From positions 1,798,001-1,862,000 of the forward strand of contig JABRWF010000004.1 of assembly GCA_018343915.1 (NCBI GenBank): DNA of 64,000 nucleotides. The letters run 5' to 3'. This stretch comes from Agroathelia rolfsii. Lineage: Eukaryota > Basidiomycota > Agaricomycetes > Amylocorticiales > Amylocorticiaceae. This document shows positions 34,850 to 46,185 of this stretch, piece after piece (position 1 is the first letter of the stretch; every line of letters begins with the position of its first letter). The notes beneath the pieces are model-generated. The model did no database searches and was not told the origin of the DNA. It was given only the letters and a program-made list of their open reading frames with translations. The position numbers were made by a program, and so were the translations under genes.

Positions 34850-37343
34850 ATGTTAGCTTCTGCTCCATTCTTGCTTGATTATCCGCAGAAACAACGTGGC
34901 CCCAATGCTTTCGTTAACCCACCCTTGGACGGGTCTATGACTATCCCAGAAATTTGCGATTGGCACCTAGTTCATAACAAGACCCAGCCGGTTTTCAAAT
35001 ATCCTCAGGACGGAAGACTCGTGACATTGACATACAATGACTTTGTCCCTGCAATCCATCGTGCTGGCTCTTACATTGCGGCAAAAATGAGTTCCAAACT
35101 TCCAATCGTCCCAAAAGCGACTCCAGTTGTTTCTATTCTAGCCAAATCAGGTTTGTTTAGGAATGGTGAAATGATTTAGGCTCCTTCTCACTACCCAGGC
35201 CATTGCTTCTCAGATTCCCTAACGTATGCAACCATGATATTTGGCACTTTCAGAGCTGGCATCAGAGTTTTCCCCATTTCACCTCGGTTTTCCGCCAGCG
35301 TCATTGCGTACTTGATGCAACAAGCACAAGTCACACACGTGCTTATTAGCGTGGAACCGGAGATTCATAAATTAGCGCAATCAGCTATCGAGATTGTTAG
35401 GCAGGAAACTTCTCGAGCTATCAATATTCTTCCCATGCCTCTTTTTGAGCAGCTTTACCAAGAGGGCCCGTTTGAACAGCTTCCAGTCGTTGACTATGAT
35501 TACTCTCATCCGTTTCTCCTTTTTCACTCATCCAGTAAGCTGACTCTACCTTCTTTTCTGATAATTACCTTTATCTCACTTTTCTCCATTGCCAGACTCG
35601 ACTGCCAATTTCCCCAAGATTATCCCTTGGAACTCGAAAACATGTTTGCAGACATCTATGGTCACTCGTAAGTTCCATTTATTAGTATTCATCCAGCTAC
35701 TGAGCTGAAACTTTCCCCAGTTTACAGCAAAGCTGATCTTGCGGGTCAAGTTTTTGGATGCCCGGCCATTGAGCTATACCATGCTATTGGCATCCTGTTC
35801 TTGCTGTGGACAGTCAGTTAGACTTACATGTTTGTGTTCTGAGTAACGAATGCTAATGAATAGTTTTCAAGGTTTCAAGTGGTCTTGTCCTTGCTACGCT
35901 TCCACCCGTCTCCCCAGCAATTACACCCACGTCGGAGGTTGTATTTAAGGCATACAGAGATTCTCTAATCACTTACGCTCTAGCGAATCCACGATTTATT
36001 GAGGTATATAATCCTTACAATCTTCGCCTCGAGATGCCTTGCTGAAGATTCTTGATAGGGTTGGGCCGAAGATGAGAGCAAAATACAGTTCTTGTCTGGG
36101 CTGAAAGGAATTGTGCGCATTTTCTGTTCCCCAAGTCCATAAAATAATGAATAGTTGCTAGGTGTATGGAGGTAAGAACCTAGGGCCCTCAGCTGGCCAT
36201 TGTCTGGCAAAGCGTGGAGTAAAACTCTGTAATCTTTATGGGTCGTAAGTGCTCTAAGATGTCCTGAATTTCATGTCTCTAAGTATATTGCCCTTTAGGA
36301 CTGAATTCGGCGTCGCAGCTAAGCTTATCAAAGGTGAGTTCCCCAGACGTATTCCCTGATCCGTTTAGCATATACATTTGCCAACTGAACTCGAAGATGA
36401 TATGTACCGTGATTGGCAATACTTCCAAGTAAACCCTCATGCATCAGTCGAATTTGTCCCTTACGGGGATGGCTCATTCGAGGTTACTATTGTTGTAAGT
36501 TTCTAACCTGATACATCCCCAAGCCAATTGTACATTAATAACGAGTATCTAGTCTACTCCTACCCATGATTTGCCTCGATTTAATTCGGAAATCAGGGGG
36601 ATCAAGGCTTACGCTACAGGAGACTTGGTAATGCCACACCCAACAGAACCCAATTATTGGCAGGTCCTCGGTAGAGCCGAAGATCAAATCATGCTTTCTT
36701 CTGGAGAAGTTGTAAGTAGTTCCCTTCCAGGTTTTTTGATCGCACTATCTGATTCCATATGCTAGATAAATCCTGTTGGCCTGGGTAAGCAAGCGGTTAG
36801 TTCTACCATTATTTAAACATCATAATGAGAGGCGGGGCTTTAGAGAGCAAAATTTGTGAACATAATCTCGTGGCGTCAGCACTCATCTTCGGCCGTGCCC
36901 GCCCGTGCTTAGGCGTACTGCTAGAGTTAAAGCAAGATCAGCACACAGTAAATAACTCCACCCAAGATCTCGAGGCCATCCGAAGATCTATCTGGTGTGT
37001 TCTGATTGTTTTTCAACTTCAAGGCACGCACTTATTCTGCTCTAGGCCTAAGATTCGGGAATTTAACGAGGCTGTACCAGAGTTTGCTAGGATATCACGC
37101 GATGTTGGTGTTTGGTCCTGTGATCTTGTTCTAGAACACGATCTAATGAGCTCTGGACAGATGATTATCATAACTAATACTGACAAACCGATGGTATACA
37201 CCCAGAAGGGGTCCCCTAAGCGACCTGTTATGTTGTTAGGATACCAAGAGGAGATAAACGCTCTCTATAAAGCAGCGGGTGTAATAGATCCGCTCTTAGC
37301 TTCTGGGCATTACACCAATCCCGGTTCGGCCAAAGCACATTGA
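34850..37343 (+). CDS. Stand-alone adenylation-domain protein of the NRPS-like reductase type
   Basis: The protein aligns with the adenylation domain of aminoadipate-reductase-like enzymes but stops before the carrier and reductase domains. Visible blocks: an N-terminal LDGSMTIPEICDWH, ATMIFGTFRAGIRVFPISPR, a region equivalent to the phosphate loop that reads FHSSNSTANFPKIIPW, QVFGCPAIELYHAIGI, LYGSTEFGVAAKLIK, AYATGDLVMPHP, QVLGRAEDQIMLSSGEV and, at the end, YTQKGSPKRPVMLLGYQEEI. The phosphate loop normally has SSGSTxxPK; here the first Gly is Asn and one residue is inserted. All other core motifs are kept and about ten introns splice in frame. It may be a degenerate enzyme, a binding protein, or an old truncated copy. 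It ends 20 residues after the domain with SAKAH. Expected product about 600 residues. Confidence 0.75.
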
Positions 37344-38112
37344 AATATAACTGATATCTTATGTCACAGACAGCTGATAGTCTGAGTTACTGTCTAGATT
37401 CTATGCTAACTTTATGTTTGGAACATGTTGCATACTTTTCACTTGATACTACCTAATTAATCATATTTTACGTGCTTGCCCGAGATGAACTAGGGATCCG
37501 AGATCACATGTGAGTAAGTTCAGAAGAGGGAATGAACGGCAATGGTATTTAAGTCTCTCCAACAAGCAAGCTAGTACACTGATGTCAGTCACCAATGCGA
37601 GGCAAACATAGCACATCACTGTTCATTCAATTTACTTACTCTAACCTGCGTTAGGCCACCAGTAGTGGCTGTAGTCACGAGGATGGGCCAGACAGCTAGG
37701 TGGCATGCCAGTGGATGAGGCCGAGTGCCATCATTACTATCAACCTGTACCGCCATGTCGGTCATGGTTACAAACGGTATTATTTCGCAGTTGGATTCAA
37801 TTTCATACAACACTCGAAGAAAATATTATGGTCTGGATTAAGTAAAACTAGATGGGACCCGTGCTCCGCACGATCAACAACAAAGGTTGTACTACTAACT
37901 CCACCGGAGAAATTGAACACAAACTGACTCATTGATTCGCTGAGCTCGCTTGTTGCAGTTCATTGGAAAACGTGACATTTATGCTCATGTTCGGATATGG
38001 TGATACCCGTGCCAGGGCACTACATAGAATCAAAAAAACTATTATCTGGTCTCCACATGGCTATGCCGGTAGGTAAAGTAGGATGCATCATAAGCAATAT
38101 AATTTTTTCATT

Positions 38113-38147
38113 AAAAAAAAAAAAAGGGGGGGGGGGGGGGGGAGGGG
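38113..38147. repeat. A13-G17 homopolymer junction
   Basis: Thirteen A are followed directly by seventeen G, then A and four G. The plus-strand G run could form a G-quadruplex, and such runs are also prone to sequencing error. Confidence 0.85.
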
Positions 38148-38274
38148 ACGGATTTGTATGATAAAAGTGCATGCATATCTAGCCTTAGGTTGCGCTCAGC
38201 AACGAAATACCACTTTGAAATACCAGTATTTTGTGGGTGTGCTTAGGCACGCAAAATACTACTCGCTCTTGCAG

Positions 38275-38393
38275 TTATCTGCAATGCTCCCATGCAATCA
38301 GCTTGAATAGGTTGCTAGCAGCCTTGCCATTCAAGTTGCCCTTTGCGTCGAGTCCGTTAAGTAAAGTTTTGATTAATTCAAGTTCCTCCTTGG
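38275..38393 (-). other. Coding-like stretch, possible last exon of an unknown gene
   Basis: After an acceptor-like CTGTACAG, 39 codons read KEELELIKTLLNGLDAKG and NGKAASNLFKLIAWEHCR, then stop. The composition (alternating charged and hydrophobic residues, good codon use) looks coding. I could not find matching upstream exons. Confidence 0.3.
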
Positions 38394-38476
38394 CTGTACA
38401 GGGCCAGCGTAATGCGCTCTCACTTCGCCATCAGTCCCCATTAGCCTTATGTCAGTGTACATAGGATGGCCACTCG

Positions 38477-38880
38477 TTGACCGATAAGGATTCCGACATT
38501 AAAAATCGGATCACGCACTCGGACTCGGAAAACTCTCCTGTTGGAGGGACAATCTTTCCATTCTCCGAAAGTTTGCTCCGGGAGCTACCTCAGCTATTGT
38601 ATTACCATGACCGTGACCATATGGTCAGTTTCTACGTAAATCTTCACCGATGCTTAATTTTCATCCTGCATAGGCAAATAGAAATTGCCATTAAACGTCT
38701 TTAAACAAAATCTGATAACAAGGGCCAATTTTGACTTTTGACTTGGACAGGGCACTGGCAGTGTATTTGCGGAAGAAGTTCTGGTGCTGCCAATACCCCA
38801 TCTGATACAAGTAGGTCATAAGGCACATAACAGACATCGAACAACTATCACTGTACCGGAATTGATAGTGGGTCAGTTGG
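38477..38880 (+). other. Two coding-like stretches, possible small unknown gene
   Basis: The first stretch contains DSENSPVGGTIFPFSESLL and LLYYHDRDHM, ending at a GTCAGT donor-like site. After an acceptor-like GACAG at 38750 a second stretch reads GTGSVFAEEVLVLPIPHLIQ and stops near 38890. I recognise no family; the start codon is not clear. Confidence 0.3.
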
Positions 38881-39016
38881 GGTCACCCTAATTATTCTCG
38901 TCTTAGGAACTGGTAAGTGAATTATAAAGCCCTCTTTGATTTTTAGGAGGTGGCATCTGTCAGCGACTAAACATTCGAGCACTATCACTTGAATCTTGTG
39001 AATTCTGTTAATCAAA

Positions 39017-40048
39017 ATGTCGACAAAACCCGTGTCCAAAGTCCTGCATTCTTCAATCGACGGCCTTGAAATCTACACAGAGGCTACTGGCGATTACAAT
39101 AACCCACATGTTGTTTTAGTCCATGGTATCACCTATAGTGGGGCGGTGTACGATACCATGTGCGCATTACCCATTATGCTGAAGAATCTCTACGTGGCGA
39201 GTAATGACATCAGTGAATATACCCATACAAGACTCGCTCACTATCGTCCTACCAGGTTCGATATGATATGAGAGGTCACGGTCGGAGTGGAAAACCGGGG
39301 ACTCTCCATGGACATGACTCCAAGCTGTGGGGTGCAGATTTCATGGCCGTCGTAGAGGCTTATAATTTGAAGAATCCTGTCTATGTCGGATGGTAAGTAC
39401 ACTCCTGATTGGTGAATACAATTATGCTGAGCACTCCTTTTTCCAGGAGCTACGGAGGTCAGACAGATGCCTGATTTCTATTTCAATCACTAATCAAATG
39501 TTTGCCATATAGGCGGGTTACCTGCTGACGTCTTTGCCAACTATCCCCGCGAGAAAGTGCCGATATCTGGAATCTTCTACCTTTGCGCTTGCCCAAGCAT
39601 GCCTGCCCTGAAGGAAGTCTGTACGCAGGCCGCACACGATTTCTTGAGAGACAGCATGGAATATACCACAGCACCTGAGGCTCTCCAACGTCTGGTACAC
39701 CTCTGCATTGAGAACAAGCGTGGAATCGAGGCTACATGGGAGATGCGCTGTTTGTACAAGGGGATGCAAGTCGTACAAGAGGTTCCCGTTCGCCAGGGCG
39801 TTGTGAAGCGCACACACAATGATAAAGCTCTGTGGCAAGCCCTAAAAGATGGCCTACCCGCATATGTCTTCCATGGTGGAGATGATCCTTTGTTGGACGG
39901 TCACGCTGTCGTAAAGCTAATGAAAGAGAAAGCTTCGAATGTCGAATTCAACTTGGTACCCGGGGCAGGGCATACTCTACACTGGGAGGACCCGCAAGAG
40001 ACGGCAAATTTGATTGTAAAATTCGTACAGAAGGTTAAAGGGCTTTAG
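39017..40048 (+). CDS. Alpha/beta-fold hydrolase
   Basis: A serine hydrolase of the alpha/beta fold; substrate unknown (ester, epoxide or lactone are all possible). The first exon gives HVVLVHGITYSG, the strand and oxyanion loop, and the next exon VRYDMRGHGRSGKPG. The nucleophile elbow GWSYGG is assembled over two introns that flank a 10-nt mini-exon. The acid is in VFHGGDDPLLDGHA and the histidine in PGAGHTLHWEDP, so a Ser-Asp-His triad is present. About 270 residues, usual for the family. No signal peptide or targeting sequence is visible, so a cytosolic enzyme is likely. It is the last gene of the metabolic island and reads in the same direction as the adenylation-domain gene. Confidence 0.9.
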
Positions 40049-40496
40049 ATGATTAGACCAGGCACTAGATAATAATAAATAGTACTGTTGTTATATATTT
40101 CCTCCTCGGGTTGACCTGTTAAATATTACTGGATTTTAACTTGACTCTGAGAATTCGAGATTGTAAACATGGATTGTTTTGATTACTTCGGAGAAGAATC
40201 ATACATCAATTATCTTTAGTGCCCTTCGGGATAACACCTTAGTTTATCCCTTTTTCTAATAACAGTCCCCGTTTGATGTATAACTAGGTCATATGAAATC
40301 AGCTTGCACTTATTTGAATTACTCCGAGTACAAATATAGATAACACGACTGTGGGCATCACGGCCACTCGACTTGCATTTGGGGCATCACTCAGGTTTTT
40401 CATCTGAAACTGACAAGTTCCAAGGCATATAAGGAGGTGAGGGTTGTTGAGCACAGACAAGACGAGCAGTAACCCAGGTTGCATACTGATAACACC
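40049..40496. promoter_or_regulatory. Spacer and promoter of the DUF6593-like gene
   Basis: This 0.45 kb holds the hydrolase 3' end. A TATAAGG element near 40425, about 70 bp before the ATG, is a reasonable TATA box. Confidence 0.5.
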
Positions 40497-41180
40497 ATGG
40501 TCCTCATCCTTCAACTGAAGCGTATTTCAGACCTGCGTTGTTTTCTATTTGAAGTTAACCCATCAAAATTGTCCGGCGACGGTGACGCAGAATTGAAGGC
40601 ACTTTACCGGATCGACACCGGCAACGCATGGTCCCAGAGACCGGACAATATTATTCATCAAATGGACTCTAGGCATGGCCCAGATGGCGACAACGAAATA
40701 GGAAGGATTGAGTGGAGTATGATGCATAATCGAAAAGCTGTTACGTGCAACGGCCATTCGATCGATATGAAAGGACATATAGTCAGCGAGTGAGCATCAT
40801 CATATGATCTACTGGTGAAATGCCGGAACATGCGGTGTTGTGATGCTTGAATTGCTGACATCTATTCTGGCAAGATCTTATACGTTCCATACTTCCAATG
40901 GACGCAAGTATGTGTGGAAGGTCAGAGACAATCTACCTATTTTGAGTGAGGCTAGAAATCTTTCAGTCATGCATACACTCACTTGAGCATCATACATCAG
41001 CTGATAGATCACGATAAGGAATCGTCGGACGTATTGTCCATCGCGAAGCTCGATTTACAGAATGCTCTTTCCGTCACGGAGGCTTCGTTTCTTGACCAAC
41101 TGGTCATCATATTTGTTTTTTATCAACAGCACTTACAAGAGCACCACAGTACAGCTCATAAGAACACTTCACCGTCTTGA
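40497..41180 (+). CDS. DUF6593-like small protein
   Basis: A small Agaricomycete-type protein without known function. Exon 1 (from the ATG at 40497) reads MVLILQLKRISDL, then LYRIDTGNAWSQRPDNII and IGRIEWSMMHNRKAVTCNG. Exon 2 gives SYTFHTSNGRKYVWKVRDN, and exon 3 LNHDKESSDVLSIAKLDL followed by FLDQLVIIFVFYQQHLQEH. The order of beta-strand-like blocks (IxWS, TFxxxxGRxYxWK, DxLVxxFVF) matches the DUF6593 pattern as I know it. About 170 residues. A longer frame starts with TTG, so the first ATG was used. I give the family with moderate certainty because no tool was available. Confidence 0.6.
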
Positions 41181-41547
41181 TCAGCTAGATGAATCTTGGA
41201 TTACACATCAGCAAAAGACTAATGAACATTCAATTCAAGTATACGTAGGATGTCTAATGGAGAAAAGCCTAGATCAAAAAGAACATAGAAGAGATGGGAG
41301 TGTGAATGCAGGAAAACGGAAACATTAGTCCGGAATCTATTGATATATGGTATGGCGTCTCCAACCTAGATGTATCTATTAGATGCAATGTAGATAATGT
41401 GATGTAAATCTTCTAAGTGAAGAGTCCTTCAAGGGGAAATGTGAGTTGACTTTGACTATCCATCGAGCAAGGCATCGTCAAAGCGAGACCGAGATTGGTG
41501 CACCAAAGTATTGAGTTAATCCATCGTAGACAACAAATATGATCCCG
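41181..41547. other. Spacer between convergent genes
   Basis: AT-rich 3' regions of the DUF6593-like gene and the mitochondrial carrier; nothing else is visible. Confidence 0.6.
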
Positions 41548-42858
41548 CTACTCGGGAATGCGCGGAGAGTGGTCATTCCACAACCGGCCTGACATAAAAG
41601 CATAAGTTGTCAATTTTGGAGCTTCACTGAGTAGTGATAAGAGAGCTGAACGTACATATAGGCCAGCCATGCCCTTGGCTCTCCACATGGCTCTCGTTGT
41701 CGCAGTGAAACTCAATTTCGCTGGAGACGGGCGACCCATAGCTTTTGATGGCTGCATCTCGTCCGCGGTTTGCATCGCGCTTTTCACCGTATCTATAGGA
41801 TAGAACGCTGCAGCACAGATACCACCTGCGACGGCACCCGATAGTGCAGACTCCCAAGGCATCAAGTCTCTGCTCTTGGAAACATGTGCAGGCCTCATCT
41901 TGAGGAGGGAAGAGGCGAATGCCTCTTTTAGCACAAACCACATTGCAGTTCCGCCCGTCTCGCGCAAGGCAGTGCCGACTTGTCCTACCCAAAGTCCTTG
42001 TACGCCGGATCCACGGATGATATTGGATATTATTTGGAGTGGACCTGGGAATTGGTGGGATTGTGTGTGTATGGATTTGGTGAGACTAATAGGCAGGAGC
42101 TTAGAGGACAGTTGGAGAGGAGAAACAGTAGTTATGGCGCGACGAGGCGGAGCGAGCATTTGCACTTGCATCTTGCATTTGACTAGTTCTATAGGTGTCC
42201 TGTACGACGTGCAGCAATGGTTCCAGAGAAAATAGGGTCAACTGGTCGGGTAAGATAGAATAAAGAAAATGAACGGACATGATGAAGCTGGTCAAGAAGC
42301 CAGCACCAGCGGCGGCAACACCCAGCTGAGACAGCGAAAGCTCTTCCTCTGATGAGCGACCAGAGAACGCGCGAACCGTGTTCTGAAGTGAACCATAGGC
42401 AAGGAAAAGCGCCGCGTTCTCAGCCATACCACCTACTAGTGGGACAGGCAAGCCCTTAAGGAAGAAATCAGCAGCAGTTCAATGCACCTGCATGACACGT
42501 GCGTACACGATATAAACCTGCGATGCCTTCACTCCTGTATGTCTGTAGAAGACAATCCCATGGCCCAGTGAAACGAGCACTAGGATCGAGGACTTGTGAC
42601 TGTAACCGCACTTTGGCGAGGTCAAATGGATATTCGAATACTAAAATTGCAACCATTTCAGGAAAACTGCGTGAGCCAGCATAATGGTACAGAATGCTAC
42701 GAACCTTCGGATACCATGCCTGCAATCTGAAATAGTCATGTTGATGGTGAAAATAACTCAAGCAATGCAAGACAACGCACGCTGCCAAATGCAACATCTT
42801 TTACCGCCTGCTCCATGGCGGAGCCCTGATATGGCTGATTGTCATGGCTTGCTTCCAT
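41548..42858 (-). CDS. Mitochondrial carrier, ornithine-carrier type
   Basis: A mitochondrial inner-membrane solute carrier; the order of motifs resembles fungal ornithine/basic amino-acid carriers (Ort1 group), which link arginine synthesis in the matrix to the cytosol. Exon 1 starts [12 protein letters not shown] and ends VKDVAFGS; exon 2 reads IAGMVSE; exon 3 has the first signature [15 protein letters not shown]; exon 4 has [20 protein letters not shown]; the last exon has the second signature [15 protein letters not shown], then [17 protein letters not shown], and the third [16 protein letters not shown]. All three carry the Px(D/E)xx(K/R) pattern. About 330 residues, normal for the family. 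Introns are short and in frame. Substrate assignment is by resemblance only. Confidence 0.88.
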
Positions 42859-43894
42859 TAAAGGGTTGTAGAGAGGGTTAGAGCATCACGAAGGTAGTCA
42901 AATAGAAATGATGCAGCCTGTACTAATACGACAGCCAACAGGTGAGTTGAGTGCTTTGCCGAGGGAAACTCGTCATGTAAGCGGCACAGAGCCACAATAG
43001 CAGCCACAGGTGGCTGTGCTACTTAAATCGGCCCATTGACTCCGTTATGTTATTATATTCCGATTACCGCCACGGTACATTCTTACTCTTTATACATCCA
43101 CGGGACAACCGCAGTCCTTAATATGAGCTTCCGAGATTAATGCTCTATGAGTTCGATTCTCAAGATAAGTAGTCGCGAAGCTTAACGTGTAAGCTCGCTG
43201 GCACGTCGGAAACAGGACTAGATTACTCGGGCTGGTTCGGGGCCTCTGCCTGGATTACTAGTACAAGTACAGAGACAGGGAAACAGCAGATACCTCAGGA
43301 AAGGGCATCTGCGTGATCTCTGAGGCTTTGCTTGGGACAAGAATCAGCGTCTCGTCACTGACAGTTGAATCAATAAGGATTAAGAGCATCTACTAATTGG
43401 CGTTGCCGGCCCGGTCTCCAAGGTTCCGGTGCAGTTCTGTCGCTTTGTCCATGCGGTCTCTAGAGTGTTTTCCAGCCGGACTCCTTATTGATCAAATACA
43501 CAAATACTGTTACCTCTCCCTCACTAGGCCCATGGTCAAACGCATGACTTGACTCTGTGATCTGGCATACTGGTCCTGCTTTACAAGCCAAGATAATCAT
43601 CCGTGCACTCGGGGACTTATATCGTGCTTCCCAGTCGTAGGTTTTGCTGGCAGGGTCAAGCCATTATCACGGGTTTGTGCGCCGCAATGTTGCTCTTTTT
43701 GCACCTTCACGGCCTGGTGGCGTGACAAGTATCATGCGACCACACGAGCAACGACAGATGCTTGTCACAAAGCTTATTCCATTGATGACGCGAATAGTCT
43801 TCGTGTGGAGATAAATATCGTCAACTATCCTCTCGTCCATCCTGTCTCTTTCTTCCGAGTGGTTGCCTTTCTTCCCTACCACACCTACCTTACC
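42859..43894. other. Divergent spacer between carrier and PX-chitinase genes
   Basis: About 1 kb holding both promoters. A short palindrome (GCCACAGGTGGC near 43006) is the only structure noted. No gene is visible. Confidence 0.5.
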
Positions 43895-46185
43895 ATGACC
43901 ATATCCACCGTAAAAAAGATTTCCATCTCATCTCATACCACCTCATCCGCACCCCGTCCTCACATTGAATATACTATCACCGTCACATCAACTTCAGACG
44001 AGAAGCATGCAGTGAACCGCAGATACTCCGAGGTGAGTGCTCTTGAGGTCATGCCATGCGATACTCATCTAAAGTTATCTTTAGTTTGTCAATCTCCATA
44101 GCACTCTGGGCGACAACTTTAATCTGCCCCCTAAGCGCCTCCTTGTGACATCTTTTCTCCCCTCTGCATGGGTGGACGACGCTCTCATTGCCGAGCGCAA
44201 GTCTGGACTATCCAAATATCTTTCTGCCCTTTTGTCTACCCCAGAGTATAAGTCACACACAGCACTGTTGGATTTTCTCAATGCATCTAAGCCTAGTCGT
44301 ACGTTTGATCTGGAGGATGCCTTACCATCAACACTGGGTAGGAAGGCTGCTTTGCAGCTGCGTGGACAGACCCAGGATTTCTTTACAACACCAGTAGCCG
44401 CTACCGCCACGAGTACCACTCCCATCGCAGCTAGCTATTACCCTGATTGGGCTAGCATAACGCCATCTCAAATCAATTATTCTAAGTTTAACATTATTTT
44501 TTTCGGTAAGTCGTCGGGGAAGAATCTCGAAAACTCGGCTAAATTATTACCAGCTTTTGCTACGCCTAGTTCATCTCATGGATTAAGCTGGGATGATGGT
44601 GCTACTTCCACTTTGAAGAGTCTGGTCAGCGCTGCGCATAATTCGGGTTATGGCACCAAAGTCTGCTTATCTATTGGTGAGCACATATGAAAGCATGGCG
44701 GTAGGATATTCTCACGCAAATCTTTCCAGGCGGCTGGGGAGGGTGTGAATATTATTCGTCGACCATAAGTACTGCTGCCAATCGCACTACATTCATAAAT
44801 GCTATTGCTAGTGCTGTAAGCACTTATAATCTAGATGGTAAGTCGGCAGCAAGCAACTCTCCGAATCATTTCTGATTGTCATTCGCAGGTATTGACATTG
44901 ACTGGGTGAGTCAAAACCTGACGTCATCCATAATAAGCTCCCCTAATCGACTGATTATTTGTCGTCGAACAGGAGTATCCCAACTCATCAGGCGCAGGAC
45001 AACCATACAGCAGTGCTGATTCCGCAAACCTTTTACTCTTCTTTACTTCTCTGCGCTCTAAGCTTGGCTCATCGAAGATAATATCCGCCGCTGTAACACA
45101 GCTTCCGTGGCTGGGTGCGAATGGAAATCCGCTGACCAATGTTTCTGCTTATGCCCAGCAGTTGAACTATGTTAACATTATGTACGTACGGCATTCGAGT
45201 TCAAGCTTGATCACGCTGAGATTCGGGCCTATCTTTTGTTGCAGGAATTATGACGTAAATGGTGCTTCATCCACACCGGGGCCTAATGCCCCACTTGGAA
45301 ACCTATGTGGAACATCTTCGCAACCTAGTGCAAGCGCTGAGGTACGTCGCCCTTAACCTGATTTTTCTTCACTGCCAACATTAGCTGATTAACTTCGCAC
45401 AGGCTGCTTATGCTCAATGGGTACGACTGCATGCAACATTGCATTGTATTTTCAAATTCTGACAGCCCGAATTAGACCGCTGCTGGCTTCCCGGCATCCC
45501 AGCTCCTCCTTGGTCTTCCACTTTACGGATATGTTTCCCAGAGTACGGCCACAACCCTTACGGGGAGCTTCAAGGTCCCCGATAGGGCCGTGAGGGAACT
45601 CGACTCTGACAGGACGAGCAACGCTCCCCATCCTGGCCAGGCTCGTCCTGTTAATAAGGAGAAGGAATTCAAAGCGGCTTCGACAAATCTGCAGAGCTGG
45701 TGGGGACAACAGGTACGTAATTGTCTATATAGCTCATGTTACAGTTTTAAAAAATAGATGATTCATTTGCTGTATAGATCCCATTCAACACACTTGTATC
45801 GAGCGGTGCTCTCGTGAAGAATTCAAACGGGACGTACTCAGCGTCTGGCGGCTTCACAGAAGGATGGGACAACTGTAGTGATACTCCGGTATGCCGTACG
45901 ATTATACAATTCTTCTGACCTGCGTTTCTGATACCTTAGATAGTATGTATTTAATACGAGCATGCAGACAGTAGTGACATACGACGATACCTATTCTCTT
46001 GGAGATAAAGCTGCATACGCGAAGTCTGTTGGTATGGCTGGCTGTTTTACGTGGTCTATGGATCAGGTACGCACTTGATTTTCTCGATTTTGCACAAGTA
46101 AACTAGTAACTCAAGTAACGATTCTTTGTAGGATGATGGAACTACCTTACAGAGTGTCATTAGATCAAACTTGGGTCTTTCTTAA
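43895..46185 (+). CDS. PX domain fused to GH18 chitinase
   Basis: Residues 1 to about 115 form a PX domain, which usually binds phosphoinositides: an N-terminal strand (HIEYTITVTSTSDEK), the core NRRYSEFVNLHSTLGD, NLPPKRLL and AERKSGLSKYLSALLSTPEY. After about 45 linking residues a family 18 glycosidase starts at SYYPDWASITPSQINYSKFN. It carries VCLSIGGWGGCEYYSS, the catalytic motif DGIDIDWEYP with its Glu, NYVNIMNYDVNG and, near the end, AAYAKSVGMAGCFTWSMDQD. Both parts are in one unbroken exon (about 44100-44504), so the fusion does not depend on a splice choice. No signal peptide is visible, unlike ordinary secreted chitinases. Nine or so further introns splice in frame. Start is the first ATG of the frame; a longer frame begins with GTG only. 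A phosphoinositide-dependent membrane location is inference. Confidence 0.88.

Larger units (their letters stand above)
37344..39016. other. Spacer with possible unassigned exons
   Basis: This 1.7 kb separates the adenylation-domain gene from the hydrolase. It holds an A13-G17 tract and two coding-like stretches given as separate entries. Nothing else is visible. Confidence 0.5.

Noticed and set aside
38113..38147. Telomere-like or structural element at the A13-G17 tract
   Set aside because: It is a simple homopolymer junction without repeat units; telomeric repeats are absent.
43805..43894. N-terminal extension of the PX-chitinase frame
   Set aside because: The extended frame starts with GTG, not ATG, and the first ATG at 43895 precedes the PX fold directly.
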